Shown here: positions 9,022-17,264 of the stretch, piece by piece
How positions within the stretch are numbered: position 1 is the first letter of the stretch
Layout: every line of letters starts with the position of its first letter
Origin: Phycisphaeraceae bacterium
GTDB taxonomy: Bacteria > Planctomycetota > Phycisphaerae > Phycisphaerales > UBA1924
DNA: 64,000 nucleotides
Direction of reading: 5' to 3'
NCBI GenBank assembly: GCA_023898685.1
Contig: CP060234.1
Coordinates: forward strand, 62,001-126,000
Notes under the pieces: model-generated
The model's input: the letters and a program-made list of their open reading frames with translations, nothing else
Database searches by the model: none
What the model was told of the DNA's origin: nothing
Made by a program: the position numbers and the translations under genes

Positions 9022-9798
9022 ATGTCCGAACCCTGGAACACCGCGATCACGAGCATCAGGCCCAACGAGGTCCGCGTGCGTGGGTACGACATCGCGGAGT
9101 TGATGGGGCGGGTGTCGTTCGGGCAGGCGGTCTACCTGATCCTGCGGGGCAAGCTGCCCACCGACGCGGTCGGCAAGCTGATGGACGCGATCGTCGTGTC
9201 GAGCATCGATCACGGGGCGACGCCGCCCAGCGTGCTCGCGGCGCGGACGGTCGCGTCGACCGGCGCGTCGCTGAGCCAGGCGGTGAGCGCGGGGATCAAC
9301 TCGATTAACAAGCACCACGGCGGGGCGATCGAGGACTGCGCGAGGCACCTCGCCAAGATCATCGACAAGGCCGGCGCCGAGGCCGACGAGGCGACCATGC
9401 AAGCCGCGGCGGGGACCTATCTGGACGAGCTCAAGGCGTCCGGGCAACGCATGGCGGGGTTCGGGCATCGCGTGCACACGACCGACCCTCGCACGGCGAG
9501 GCTTTTCGAGCTGGCGGGCGAGGCGGGGGTCTCGGGGGCCTACCTCGACGCGGCCCGCGCGGTCGAGCGGGTGTTCGCGGAGAAGGGCAAGGCGCTGCCC
9601 ATCAACGTCGACGGGGCGATCGCGGCGGTGCTGGCGCAGCTCGGGTTCGAACCCGCGGTGATGAACGGGCTGTTCATGATCGCGCGCGTGCCAGGGCTGG
9701 TGGCGCACGTGAGCGAGGAACAGAGCCGGATGAAGCCGATGCGGAAGATCGACCCGGAGAATCACGCCTATGACGGGCCCGGGGCACGGGCGCTGTGA
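9022..9798 (+). CDS. Citryl-CoA lyase / citrate synthase-like protein
   Basis: A 258-residue single-domain relative of citrate synthase, much shorter than true citrate synthase (about 430) and close in size to the citryl-CoA lyase module. Catalytic signatures are kept: HHGGA around H99, GFGHRVHTTDPR with H149, and an NVDGAI aspartate at 198. The start at 9022 was chosen because it opens directly into the conserved WNTAITSI segment. Its upstream partner is SucD-like, and the stop overlaps the GNAT start (GTGA). It probably cleaves or forms citryl-CoA or a related hydroxyacyl-CoA. Whether the pair acts as an ATP-citrate lyase without a SucC-like partner cannot be told from this window. Confidence 0.8.
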   Translation: MSEPWNTAITSIRPNEVRVRGYDIAELMGRVSFGQAVYLILRGKLPTDAVGKLMDAIVVSSIDHGATPPSVLAARTVASTGASLSQAVSAGINSINKHHGGAIEDCARHLAKIIDKAGAEADEATMQAAAGTYLDELKASGQRMAGFGHRVHTTDPRTARLFELAGEAGVSGAYLDAARAVERVFAEKGKALPINVDGAIAAVLAQLGFEPAVMNGLFMIARVPGLVAHVSEEQSRMKPMRKIDPENHAYDGPGARAL

Positions 9799-10376
9799 GC
9801 AGAAAGCCCGATCAGCCTCCGGAGCCCGTCACGCCGCGACTCGAGACGGAACGGCTGATTCTCCGCCCCCCCACGCCCGCCGACGCGACGGACGTGTTCG
9901 CGGTGCACCGGCACAAATCGGTCGCGGACGGCGTGATCAGCATCCCCCACCCCTGCCCCGAAGACCACGGCGAGACGTGGATCCGTTGGGTGCTCGACGA
10001 CGCCCCGGCGTCTTCGTTGTGCATCTGGGTGATCGAGGAACGGGCGTCTGGTCGGGTGATCGGCGACTGCGGGGAGCAGTTCAGCGAGCGGCACCGGGTG
10101 AGCGGGATCGGCTATCTGCTTCACCCCGAATGGCAGGGGCGGCGGCTGATGACCGAGGCGCTGCGGGCGGTGCTGGGGTGGCTGTTCATCGAGCACGAGC
10201 CGCCGGCGGAGCGGGTGTACGCGGACGTGTTCCCAGAGAATGCGCCGTCGCTGCGGGTGTGCGAGCGGCTGGGGATGACGCGGGAGGGAGTCCTGCGAGG
10301 GTCGATCCGCAAAGACGAGGTGCAGCGGGACGCGGTGCGGCTGGCGGTCCTGCGGGGTGAGTTTCTCGGAGCCTGA
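9795..10376 (+). CDS. GNAT-family N-acetyltransferase (RimJ/RimL-like)
   Basis: A 193-residue cytoplasmic acetyltransferase. It begins with the typical LETERLILRPPTPADA strand-loop of RimJ/RimL-type enzymes. The acetyl-CoA-binding region is GIGYLLHPEWQGRRLMTEAL (about 103-122), and the C-terminal part shows the family's ENAPSLRVCERLGMTREG. The GTG start at 9795 overlaps the preceding stop, so it is translated from the same operon as the lyase. The acetyl acceptor is unknown; ribosomal protein N termini, small amines and antibiotics are all possible in this family. Confidence 0.88.
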   Translation: MSRKPDQPPEPVTPRLETERLILRPPTPADATDVFAVHRHKSVADGVISIPHPCPEDHGETWIRWVLDDAPASSLCIWVIEERASGRVIGDCGEQFSERHRVSGIGYLLHPEWQGRRLMTEALRAVLGWLFIEHEPPAERVYADVFPENAPSLRVCERLGMTREGVLRGSIRKDEVQRDAVRLAVLRGEFLGA

Positions 10377-10390
10377 TTGGACTCCCAATG

Positions 10391-10443
10391 GGAGGAAGAG
10401 GAGGGGGAGCGACGGGCGGGACGCCCGTCCCACTAGGATGAGG
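10391..10443. repeat. GGGACGGGC...CCTAGT palindromic repeat, copy 1
   Basis: Read on the minus strand, this gives CCTCATCCTAGTGGGACGGGC followed by GCCCGTC, with a GACGGGC/GCCCGTC hairpin. It matches the segment at 21794-21848 inside the asparagine synthetase gene. It may also serve as a weak terminator for the GNAT operon. Confidence 0.7.
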
Positions 10444-10492
10444 AGAGCTTTGAGTTGGGCCCGATGACCTTGTGCAAACCCTGGAGGGAATC

Positions 10493-11062
10493 GTGAGTGA
10501 CCGAGTGACACGAATCGCCGAGCTGTTTCCCAACCTGATGGACATCTCCGACGCGGGGCTGCGCGACAAGGTCGCGGCGGTGTGGGAGGAGTCGCTGGCG
10601 TCGGGTGCCGAGGGGAAGGGGTGGACGGCCGACGAGCTGCGGAAGATCCCGTTTACGCTGCTCGCGGGCGAGATCGACCTGCGGTACGTCGAGCACCTGA
10701 ACTCGTGCGCGAAGCAGTGCATCGCGATCGCGGGCGTGCTGAAAGAGGTCTTCGGCGATCGGATCCCGATCGAGATGGACCACCTCATCGCGGGCGCCCT
10801 GCTGGCGGACGTCGGCAAGCCCCTGGAGTTCGACAAGGCGGCGGACGGATCGCCAAAGAAGGGCCACTTCGGCGACATGCTGCGGCACCCGTTCAGCGGC
10901 GTGGCGCTGTGCTACAAGCACGGCATCCCGGCGGAGGTGATGCACATTGTGGCGACGCACAGCCACGAGGGGGACAAGGTGCAGCGCTCGATCGAGTCGA
11001 TCATCTTCCACCACGCGGACTTCGTGGACTTTGATATCGCGAAGTATCTGGGGAGGAAGTAG
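10493..11062 (+). CDS. HD-domain protein (predicted phosphohydrolase)
   Basis: A 189-residue soluble protein with an HD-type layout: H in VEHLNSCAKQC, the pair in ALLADVGKP, and two later histidines in MLRHPFSGV and VATHSHEGD, matching the metal-binding H...HD...H pattern loosely. The HD pair itself reads AD in ALLADVGKP, so metal binding may be altered. The GTG start at 10493 has a GGAGGG site four bases upstream, better than GTG 10472. It ends 19 bases before the next gene. The substrate is unknown; HD proteins act on nucleotides or cyclic dinucleotides. Confidence 0.7.
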   Translation: MSDRVTRIAELFPNLMDISDAGLRDKVAAVWEESLASGAEGKGWTADELRKIPFTLLAGEIDLRYVEHLNSCAKQCIAIAGVLKEVFGDRIPIEMDHLIAGALLADVGKPLEFDKAADGSPKKGHFGDMLRHPFSGVALCYKHGIPAEVMHIVATHSHEGDKVQRSIESIIFHHADFVDFDIAKYLGRK

Positions 11063-11081
11063 CCCACCGCACCTACAGCCG

Positions 11082-11678
11082 ATGGATGTAGTCCCGATGC
11101 AGATGCCAGATCCCACGGCCCCGCAACGGTTCTTCGAGCTCAACGACTGCTGGGAACACCCCGACTACCCACGACGAAAGAGGTTCATTGTTGATGTGAC
11201 CCCCCTTGGCGAAGATCTGGACTCAAGGGTTCGACGGTGCGAGCGAATCGACCCGGCCACATGGGAGGTCCCTCGAGTGGCAGTGGTGTCATCGGGCGAT
11301 GGGCCGGAGGACCTGCCGTTCGCGGGGTGGTCGACACTCGTCGTGTCAGACCGCCTCCGACGCATTCTCGAGCAGCACGCCCCGGGCGAAATACAGTTCC
11401 TGCCGCTTGGATTCGCCAATACAGAAGTTGATTGCGGCGCGTACTGGGCCGCGGTGCTCTTGCAGACCGTAGATTGCGTCGATCCCGAAAGAGCCGTGGT
11501 CTACGAGGTCGGGAGCAAACCGACGCTTTTCAGGCTCGCTATCAGAGCCGACTCCATCCCGGACTCCGTCAATGTCTGTCGTGTCAAGGGCGCTTGGTAC
11601 AACCTCATCGTTCGTGACGTTCTGGCAGGCGTGCTGCGACGAGAGGAGTGCACGGGGGTGATGCTCGAACAGCTCTGA
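11082..11678 (+). CDS. Imm11/DUF1629-like protein (possible orphan immunity protein)
   Basis: A 198-residue soluble protein. The pattern fits the Imm11 (MXAN_0049-type) family as I know it: an N-terminal segment, then LVVSDRLRRILEQHAPGEIQFLPL, an aspartate-rich core (YWAAVLLQTVDCVDPERAVVY), and a repeated ending (LFRLAIRADSIPDSVNV... then LIVRDVLAGVLRRE). Imm11 proteins are usually encoded beside polymorphic toxins and neutralise them. No toxin gene is visible within 10 kb, so this may be an orphan or have another role. The start at 11082 follows the HD gene closely. Codon use is less GC-skewed than its neighbours, hinting at acquisition. The family call is from memory of the pattern only. 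Confidence 0.5.
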   Translation: MDVVPMQMPDPTAPQRFFELNDCWEHPDYPRRKRFIVDVTPLGEDLDSRVRRCERIDPATWEVPRVAVVSSGDGPEDLPFAGWSTLVVSDRLRRILEQHAPGEIQFLPLGFANTEVDCGAYWAAVLLQTVDCVDPERAVVYEVGSKPTLFRLAIRADSIPDSVNVCRVKGAWYNLIVRDVLAGVLRREECTGVMLEQL

Positions 11679-12044
11679 CACGGGGTGCCCGCCATTGTGA
11701 ACAACCCGTGAGAGCCCCGGCGAGGGGCCGGGTGCCCCGGAGTCGCCGTCCGCGGCTATTCCACGGTCTGCGACGTTCGTTCGTGGAGAAGCTGCGCGTC
11801 TCCACGGCACCCCGCGCCCTCCCCCCCCGCCTTTGTGTGCAAACCGTAAAGATCCCGATCGAGGGGCTCCCCACATCGGGAAAGCCGGCCCCGCGCCGGG
11901 AATGTCCCTACCCTCCGCTGGCGGGATGAGCCGATAGGGCTCGGTGACGCCGCGTTCGATTGACCCCAGTCAGGCCGCGTTGCATGAGGCAGCGGAGACG
12001 CCTGAGCCTCTCTGCCACACGGGCACCGTTCAGGGTCCAACACC
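11679..12044. other. 366-base gap upstream of the desaturase gene
   Basis: No gene is seen. It contains one copy of the CGTGGAGA...TCTCCACG hairpin (11782-11806) and, nearer the desaturase, a GATAGGG box around 11931 that could be promoter sequence. The open frames on both strands across it are low-complexity and judged spurious. Confidence 0.5.
11782..11806. repeat. CGTGGAGA-hairpin repeat, copy 1
   Basis: CGTGGAGA (11782-11789) pairs perfectly with TCTCCACG (11799-11806) around a nine-base AGCTGCGCG loop, followed by GCACCCC. Near-identical copies lie at 13740-13764 and 51374-51398. Confidence 0.85.
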
Positions 12045-13022
12045 ATGACACAACTGCAATGCCCCCCCGCGGCCCCTGCTCCGGCGCCGGTTGCGGAGAT
12101 CGCTTCCCAGCCCGCCCTGCCCGCCCCCGAGCCGCTGCCCGCCGTCGAGCGTGCGGTGACGCTCGCGGTGATCCTGCTGCCCATGGTCGGGCTCATCGGA
12201 GCCATCGTGCACGCGTGGGGCTGGGGTGTGGGGTGGAGCGAGATCGGGCTGATGCTCGGGATGTACGTCGCGACGGGGCTGGGGATCACCGTCGGGTTCC
12301 ACAGGCTGTTCACCCACTCGTCGTTCCGGGCGGGCCCGGTCGTCACCGCCGTGTTCGGGATTCTGGGGTCGATGGCGTTCGAGGGGCCCCTGCTGCGGTG
12401 GGTGGCCTATCACCGCTGCCACCACCAGCACAGCGACCACGACCTCGACCCCCACTCTCCCCATCACCACGGCTCGGGGATCCTCGGGACGATCCGCGGC
12501 TTCTTCAACGCGCACGTGGGGTGGATGCTGCTCCGCTCGCCGCTCGAGCCGACGATCGGGCGGTACATCAAAGATTTCGCGGACAACAAGCTGGTGACGC
12601 GGATCAGCAAGGCCTTCGCGTTGTGGTCGGTGCTCAGCCTGGCGCTGCCGGCGTTGATCGGTGGGCTGGTCTCGATGTCGTGGACGGGGGCGCTGCTGGG
12701 CTTTGTGTGGGGCGGGCTGGTGCGCGTGCTGGTCGTCCACCACATCACGTGGAGCGTGAACTCGGTGTGCCACCTCTGGGGGACGAGGCTCTACGAGAGC
12801 CACGACGAGAGCCGGAACAACCCGATCGTGGGCGTGCTCGCGTTCGGCGAGGGCTGGCACAACAACCATCACGCGTTCCCGACGTCGGCGCGGCACGGGC
12901 TGGCGTGGTGGCAGTTCGACCTGTCCTACCTGGTCATCCGCGTGCTGGCGCTGCTGGGGCTGGCGCACGGCGTGCGGGTGCCGTCACGCGAGAGGATCGA
13001 GGCGAAGCGGCGGGCGTCATAG
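12045..13022 (+). CDS. Fatty acid desaturase (acyl-CoA delta-9 type)
   Basis: A membrane di-iron enzyme of 325 residues that introduces a double bond into an acyl chain. The three histidine boxes are complete: HRLFTH (86-91), HRCHH (123-127) and HNNHH (272-276), the last in the GEGWHNNHHAFP context of acyl-CoA desaturases. Hydrophobic pairs at about 38-58, 68-85, 96-116 and 190-235 give the usual four-TM plan. The first 30 residues are Pro/Ala-rich and probably unstructured. It is a single gene with its own upstream region. Regulation by temperature is common for such genes but is not shown here. Confidence 0.92.
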   Translation: MTQLQCPPAAPAPAPVAEIASQPALPAPEPLPAVERAVTLAVILLPMVGLIGAIVHAWGWGVGWSEIGLMLGMYVATGLGITVGFHRLFTHSSFRAGPVVTAVFGILGSMAFEGPLLRWVAYHRCHHQHSDHDLDPHSPHHHGSGILGTIRGFFNAHVGWMLLRSPLEPTIGRYIKDFADNKLVTRISKAFALWSVLSLALPALIGGLVSMSWTGALLGFVWGGLVRVLVVHHITWSVNSVCHLWGTRLYESHDESRNNPIVGVLAFGEGWHNNHHAFPTSARHGLAWWQFDLSYLVIRVLALLGLAHGVRVPSRERIEAKRRAS

Positions 13023-13128
13023 GGCGGGCCCAATCGCAGCGACCAGTCCGCGCCGCGTGGGCGGGCCACACCTCCGTCGTGGCGAAACCGCTCCCTCTCA
13101 GTCGCGGCCTATCACATGCAACGCCGCC

Positions 13129-13575
13129 TCAGATTCCCTTCGCCCGGCTGTGCCGCGCGATCCGCAGACGCACCCTCGCCCGCTCCCGCGCCTTGCGGAT
13201 GCGGTCGGCGTCGTGGGCCTTGTCGGACGCGTCGGGGCTCAGCGCGAGCTTCTCGGCGGCGTCAAGTTCGGCCTGGGCGTCGCTCTCGGCAATCGTTTCA
13301 GCCGACTGCGCGTGCTCGGCGAGGATGATCAGGTCGCCGTCGGACATCTGGGCGAAGCCGCCGTCGATGAAGAAGGTGCGATCGCCGCCCCCGTGGGTCG
13401 CCTCGGGGAAGTGGAGCTTGAGCTCGCCCACCCCCAGCTTGGCGACGATCGGGGCCCGGCCGTGCTGGAAGCCCATGAGGCCGTCCCAGAGGGGGACGTT
13501 GGCGTACTCGACCGGCTCGTCGAGCAGGCACTCGGCGGGGGTGACGACGCGGCAGCGGAAGGTTCTGTCGGACAC
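13129..13575 (-). CDS. atpC: F1F0 ATP synthase epsilon subunit, unlinked to other atp genes
   Basis: A 148-residue protein with the epsilon beta-sandwich: FRCRVVTPAECLLDEPVEYANVPLWDGLMGFQHGRAPIVAKLGVGELK, then the DGGFAQMSDGDLIILAE strand region (about 72-88) and a C-terminal helical hairpin (about 90-140) rich in Ala/Arg. The VV-P/E...VPLWDG-GFQHGRAP pattern is diagnostic of the subunit that couples rotation in F1. The GTG start at 13575 has GAGGAG six bases upstream, and a TATGAT box lies at 13608-13603. No atpD, atpG or atpA lies on either side, so the gene is separated from the rest of the operon. Confidence 0.85.
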   Translation of the reverse strand: MSDRTFRCRVVTPAECLLDEPVEYANVPLWDGLMGFQHGRAPIVAKLGVGELKLHFPEATHGGGDRTFFIDGGFAQMSDGDLIILAEHAQSAETIAESDAQAELDAAEKLALSPDASDKAHDADRIRKARERARVRLRIARHSRAKGI

Positions 13576-13739
13576 GGCGTGCTCCTCGCGGTTTCGGGGC
13601 GGATCATAGCCCTGTATCTACCTTGCGGGATCCTCGCTGCGGGGTTGCGTGGAGGCGGTGTGCGAGCGGTTTCTCCGCGATCTGCGGCCCTCGATCGTGG
13701 AGATGCCGTCCTCGGCTTCCCCGCATCGGCATTCCGGAT

Positions 13740-13764
13740 CGTGGAGAAGCTGCGCCTCTCCACG
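13740..13764. repeat. CGTGGAGA-hairpin repeat, copy 2
   Basis: Same hairpin as 11782-11806, with eight-base arms and loop AGCTGCGCC, followed by GCACCCC. A truncated look-alike (GATCGTGGAGATGC) stands just upstream near 13693. It lies between atpC and the alpha/beta hydrolase gene. Confidence 0.85.
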
Positions 13765-13822
13765 GCACCCCGGCAGCGCGATACTCTCCCCCAGCTCGAA
13801 CGCACACCGGTGAGGACGCCCG

Positions 13823-14632
13823 ATGGAGCACCGCTGGAGATCTCAAGGCGAACTGGTCAAACGGCTGCCGCTCTGGACGACCGGCGACCGGGCGCTCGAC
13901 CTCTACCTCCCGGCCCACATCGACCACAACAAACCGCCGATGACCGTCGTCTGCCTCGCAGGGGGTGGCTACTCGAGGCGGGCGTGGCACGAAGGGCCGG
14001 CGGTGGTGCTCTGGCTCGCGATGAACGGGTTTGCCGCGGTCGATGTGCCCTACACGACCGCCGAGGACATTCCGGCGGGTGAACCGCTCGGTCTGCGCCC
14101 ACTGCGGGACGCGTGCCGCGCGGTGCGCGTCGTGCGCGACCACGCTGGCCAGTTCGGGCTCTCGCCGAACCGCGTCGGGGTGATGGGCTTCAGCGCGGGG
14201 GGGCACCTGGCGGGATCGGTGGCGTTGCTGCACGAGCAATCGAATCCGGGTGACGATCTCGCGGGCACCTGGTCGGGCCGGCCCGACGCGGCGGTCATGA
14301 TCTACCCCGTCGTGTCGATGATCCCCCCGTGCCACGAGGGCAGCGCCAACAACCTGCTCGGGGCCTCGGCGAGCCGGGAGGTGCGGGAGCGCTGGTCGCT
14401 CCAGACGCGCGTCACACCCGCGGCCCCGCCCCTATTCGTCTTGCACGCCCAGGACGACGGCACGGTGCCCGTGCAGGGATCGATGGAGCTCGCGACCGCC
14501 TGGCAGCGTGAGGGCGTGCCGTTCGAAGCCCATTTCTTCCCGACCGGCGGGCACGGGTTTGGCCTCGCGCTCGACAACCCCAGGCTCTGCGCATGGCCCG
14601 GGTTGCTCAAGAAGTGGCTGCTCAGCTTGTAG
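13823..14632 (+). CDS. Alpha/beta-hydrolase (acetyl-esterase / BD-FAE type)
   Basis: A 269-residue soluble esterase-like protein. The nucleophile elbow is GFSAGGH (serine about 120), the acid is the aspartate in HAQDDGTVPVQGS (about 216), and the catalytic histidine is in FPTGGHGFGLA (about 240). The usual HGGG oxyanion motif is replaced by LAGGGYSRRAWHEG. The pattern FSAGGHLAGSVALLHE, followed by YPVVSM and DDGTVP, is that of bacterial carbohydrate-ester and other small esterases. There is no clear signal peptide. It stands alone, with a CGATACTC box near 13779 that may be its promoter. The substrate is unknown; polysaccharide acetyl groups are one option. Confidence 0.8.
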   Translation: MEHRWRSQGELVKRLPLWTTGDRALDLYLPAHIDHNKPPMTVVCLAGGGYSRRAWHEGPAVVLWLAMNGFAAVDVPYTTAEDIPAGEPLGLRPLRDACRAVRVVRDHAGQFGLSPNRVGVMGFSAGGHLAGSVALLHEQSNPGDDLAGTWSGRPDAAVMIYPVVSMIPPCHEGSANNLLGASASREVRERWSLQTRVTPAAPPLFVLHAQDDGTVPVQGSMELATAWQREGVPFEAHFFPTGGHGFGLALDNPRLCAWPGLLKKWLLSL

Positions 14633-14787
14633 CCCACCTGTCGTGGCGTTCCGCGTGGTGGCGGATCTACCGAGATCGACGGACCGCCCATTTCGTTCCA
14701 CCACGGGCCCCACCGGTCGCCGTACACTCCTCACCCCGGCTGAAACCGGGCGGCGGCAATGCCCAATGGGCCTGTCAGGGGGCGGTC

Positions 14788-15774
14788 TTGGATCGAGCAG
14801 TCACGATGAGCAACGTCCGCAAGACCTTCGGCAAGAAGGTCGCCGTCGAGGGTATCGATCTCGACATCCCGATGGGGTCGCTGGTCGGCTTCATCGGGCC
14901 CAACGGCGCGGGCAAGACGACCACCATCCGCATGATCATGGCGATCCTCTTCCCCGACTCGGGCGAGCTCACGGTGCTGGGCCGCAAGTCGGCGGTCGAG
15001 AGCAAGGACCGCATCGGCTACCTGCCCGAGGAGCGGGGCGTCTACAAGAAGATGAAGGTCGGCGCGTTCCTCCGCCACACGGGCCGTCTCAAGGGCCTGC
15101 CACCCCGGGGCCTCAACGACAGGATCAGCCACTGGCTCAAGAAGGTCGAGCTGCCCGACGTGTGGAGCAAGAAGTGTGAGGAGCTGAGCAAGGGCATGCA
15201 GCAGAAGGTGCAGTTCATCTCCGCGGTGCTGCACGAGCCCGATCTGGTCATCCTCGACGAGCCGTTCAGTGGGCTCGACCCGGTCAATATGAGGCTGCTG
15301 CGTGACCTGATCGACGAGCTGCACGACAACGGCACGACCGTCATCTTCTCGACGCACGTGATGTCGCAGGCCCAGCAGATCTGCGATCACATCGTGATGA
15401 TCCACAACGGACGGAAGATGCTCGACGACCCGCTCCGCGACATCCGGGCCCGCTCGGCCCCGAAGGCCGTGTGGTTCGAGCCGCTTCCGGATTCGTTCGA
15501 CCCGGCGGTCGTCGAGGCGCTCGCCCCGATCGAATCGGTCCGGTTCGCAGAGGGTCACTACGAGGCGACTCTGCGGGGCGGTGTCGACCCGGCCGACGTC
15601 GTGGGCGCCGTAGCCGCGGCCGCCCCGATGGCGCGGGTCGAGCTTCACCGCCCGACGCTGGAGGACATCTTCATCGACATCGTCAAGGGCACGGGCGAAG
15701 CCGCCGACGAGGACCTGCGGGCCGCCCTCCGCCTGGGGCACGCGGCCATCAACGCCGAGGAGGTGGCCCGATGA
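14788..15774 (+). CDS. ABC transporter ATP-binding protein (exporter type)
   Basis: A cytoplasmic ATPase partner of the permease that follows with an ATGA overlap. It has Walker A GPNGAGKTT, Q-loop region IGYLPEERGVYKKM, signature ELSKGMQQKVQ (a variant of LSGGQ), Walker B LVILDEP and the H-loop STHVMS. The ERGVY and C-terminal LEDIFIDIVKG features are those of the NatA/ABC-2 subfamily. The TTG at 14788 was preferred because the first beta strand (AVTMSNVRKTFG) starts before ATG 14806, and an AGGGGGCGG site precedes it; ATG 14806 is the alternative. Family members export sodium, drugs or polymers; the cargo is not determined. Confidence 0.88.
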   Translation: MDRAVTMSNVRKTFGKKVAVEGIDLDIPMGSLVGFIGPNGAGKTTTIRMIMAILFPDSGELTVLGRKSAVESKDRIGYLPEERGVYKKMKVGAFLRHTGRLKGLPPRGLNDRISHWLKKVELPDVWSKKCEELSKGMQQKVQFISAVLHEPDLVILDEPFSGLDPVNMRLLRDLIDELHDNGTTVIFSTHVMSQAQQICDHIVMIHNGRKMLDDPLRDIRARSAPKAVWFEPLPDSFDPAVVEALAPIESVRFAEGHYEATLRGGVDPADVVGAVAAAAPMARVELHRPTLEDIFIDIVKGTGEAADEDLRAALRLGHAAINAEEVAR

Positions 15775-17204
15775 ACCCGTCGAAGGTCATGCGGATCGCC
15801 GGGCGGGAGTTCGCCGCGACGGTGCTCACCAAGGGGTTCATCATCGCGGCGTTGGTGATGCCGGTGATCATCGGGGCGGTGATGCCGCTGGTGGTGATCA
15901 TGATGGAGCACGCCAAGCCCCCGGCCGACCGGGGCGAGCTGGCGGTGATCGACAAGACGGGCGAGGTCTACCCGCTGGTGGTCGACCGGCTCAAGCCCGA
16001 GCGGATCGTCGAGGCGAGACAGGAGCAGGCGAAGGCGATCACCGAGTACGTCAAGGGCATGCTGCCCGAGCAGTTGAAGGACAAAGCGGGCGAGCAGCTC
16101 GACCAGCTCACCTCGCAGCAGCTCGACTCGGTCTACGAGCAGTTCGGCGTGCCCCAGCTCCGCGTCATCGAGCTTCCCCCCGACACCGACGTCGAGGGCG
16201 AGCAGGCCAAGCTCCGCGCGCAGATCGGACAGGCGGCCCAGACCGAGCGGGGGGCCGACCGGGGCCTGCTCGCCGTCGCGGTGGTCGACGCCAACGCGGT
16301 CAAGCCGACCGGCGGCGACAACTACGGCTCGTTCGACCTCTACACCGTACCCAAGCTCGACGACCGGACGATCGACGAGATCCGCTCGGCGATGCGGTGG
16401 TCGATCCTCGAACGCCGCTACGAGGCGTCCGGGCTCGATCGCTCGCGGATCGACGCGATGACCAACGTCGCCTACCGGGGCACGCAGGAGGTGACCGAGA
16501 CGGGCACGCGCGAGAGCTCGCTCGAGCTCAATATGCTGCTGCCCGGGGCGTTCATGATCCTGATGCTCATGGGCACGATGACGGGCGGGCAGTATCTGCT
16601 GACCACGACGATCGAGGAGAAGTCGAGCCGCGTGGTCGAGCTGCTGCTCAGCGCCGTCAGCAGCGTCGAGCTGATGACCGGCAAGATCGTCGGGCAGATG
16701 GCCGTGGGATTGACGCTGCTGCTGGTCTACAACGCGGTGGGCATCATCGCGCTGTTCGCCTTCCAGCGGGCCGACCTGATCGCCGGGTCGACCATCGCGT
16801 GGATGCTCGTGCTGTTCGCGCTCGCCTACTTCATGTTCGCCTCGATCATGGCGGCGATCGGCTCTGCGGTGAATGAGCTGCGCGAGGCGCAGGCGTTGAT
16901 GACCCCGGTGATGCTGTTCGTGATGGTGCCCTACTTCTTCTTCATGCCCATCACCCGCGACCCGGGCTCGACGCTCGCCGTCGTGACGAGCTTCATCCCG
17001 CCGATCAGCCCGTTCATTCTGATGATGCGCATCGCGAGCACGACGCCGCCCCCGCTCTGGCAGGTGCTGGCGGGCGTCGCGGTCAACGTCGTCGGCGTGG
17101 TCGTGTTCGTCTGGCTCGCGGCGAAGGTCTTCCGCGTCGGGCTGCTGATGTTCGGAAAGCCGCCGAATCTTGCTACATTGGTCAAGTGGGTGCGGATGGC
17201 GTGA
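15771..17204 (+). CDS. ABC-2 type transporter permease (NatB-like)
   Basis: A 477-residue integral membrane protein. TM1 lies at about 20-42 (GFIIAALVMPVIIGAVMPLV), followed by a soluble periplasmic-side domain of roughly 200 residues rich in Glu/Gln. Five more TM helices fall between about 255 and 470, starting at LPGAFMILMLMGTMTGGQYL with the conserved EEKSSRVVELLLSAVSS loop that contacts the ATPase. The N-terminal REF-TK pattern and large extracytoplasmic loop match NatB-type permeases. Its start overlaps the ATPase stop, so the two form a transporter of two ATPases and two permeases. Confidence 0.88.
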   Translation: MNPSKVMRIAGREFAATVLTKGFIIAALVMPVIIGAVMPLVVIMMEHAKPPADRGELAVIDKTGEVYPLVVDRLKPERIVEARQEQAKAITEYVKGMLPEQLKDKAGEQLDQLTSQQLDSVYEQFGVPQLRVIELPPDTDVEGEQAKLRAQIGQAAQTERGADRGLLAVAVVDANAVKPTGGDNYGSFDLYTVPKLDDRTIDEIRSAMRWSILERRYEASGLDRSRIDAMTNVAYRGTQEVTETGTRESSLELNMLLPGAFMILMLMGTMTGGQYLLTTTIEEKSSRVVELLLSAVSSVELMTGKIVGQMAVGLTLLLVYNAVGIIALFAFQRADLIAGSTIAWMLVLFALAYFMFASIMAAIGSAVNELREAQALMTPVMLFVMVPYFFFMPITRDPGSTLAVVTSFIPPISPFILMMRIASTTPPPLWQVLAGVAVNVVGVVVFVWLAAKVFRVGLLMFGKPPNLATLVKWVRMA

Positions 17205-17264
17205 ACCCCGGGCGGGCGCACCCGGCATCACCGAGTTCCAGGGCTCAGTGTGAAAGGAGCCGCC

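Noticed and set aside
10947..11081. Upstream extension of the Imm11-like gene into the HD gene
   Set aside because: The added residues are Ser/Arg-rich antisense-like sequence overlapping the HD gene; ATG 11082 starts the conserved part.
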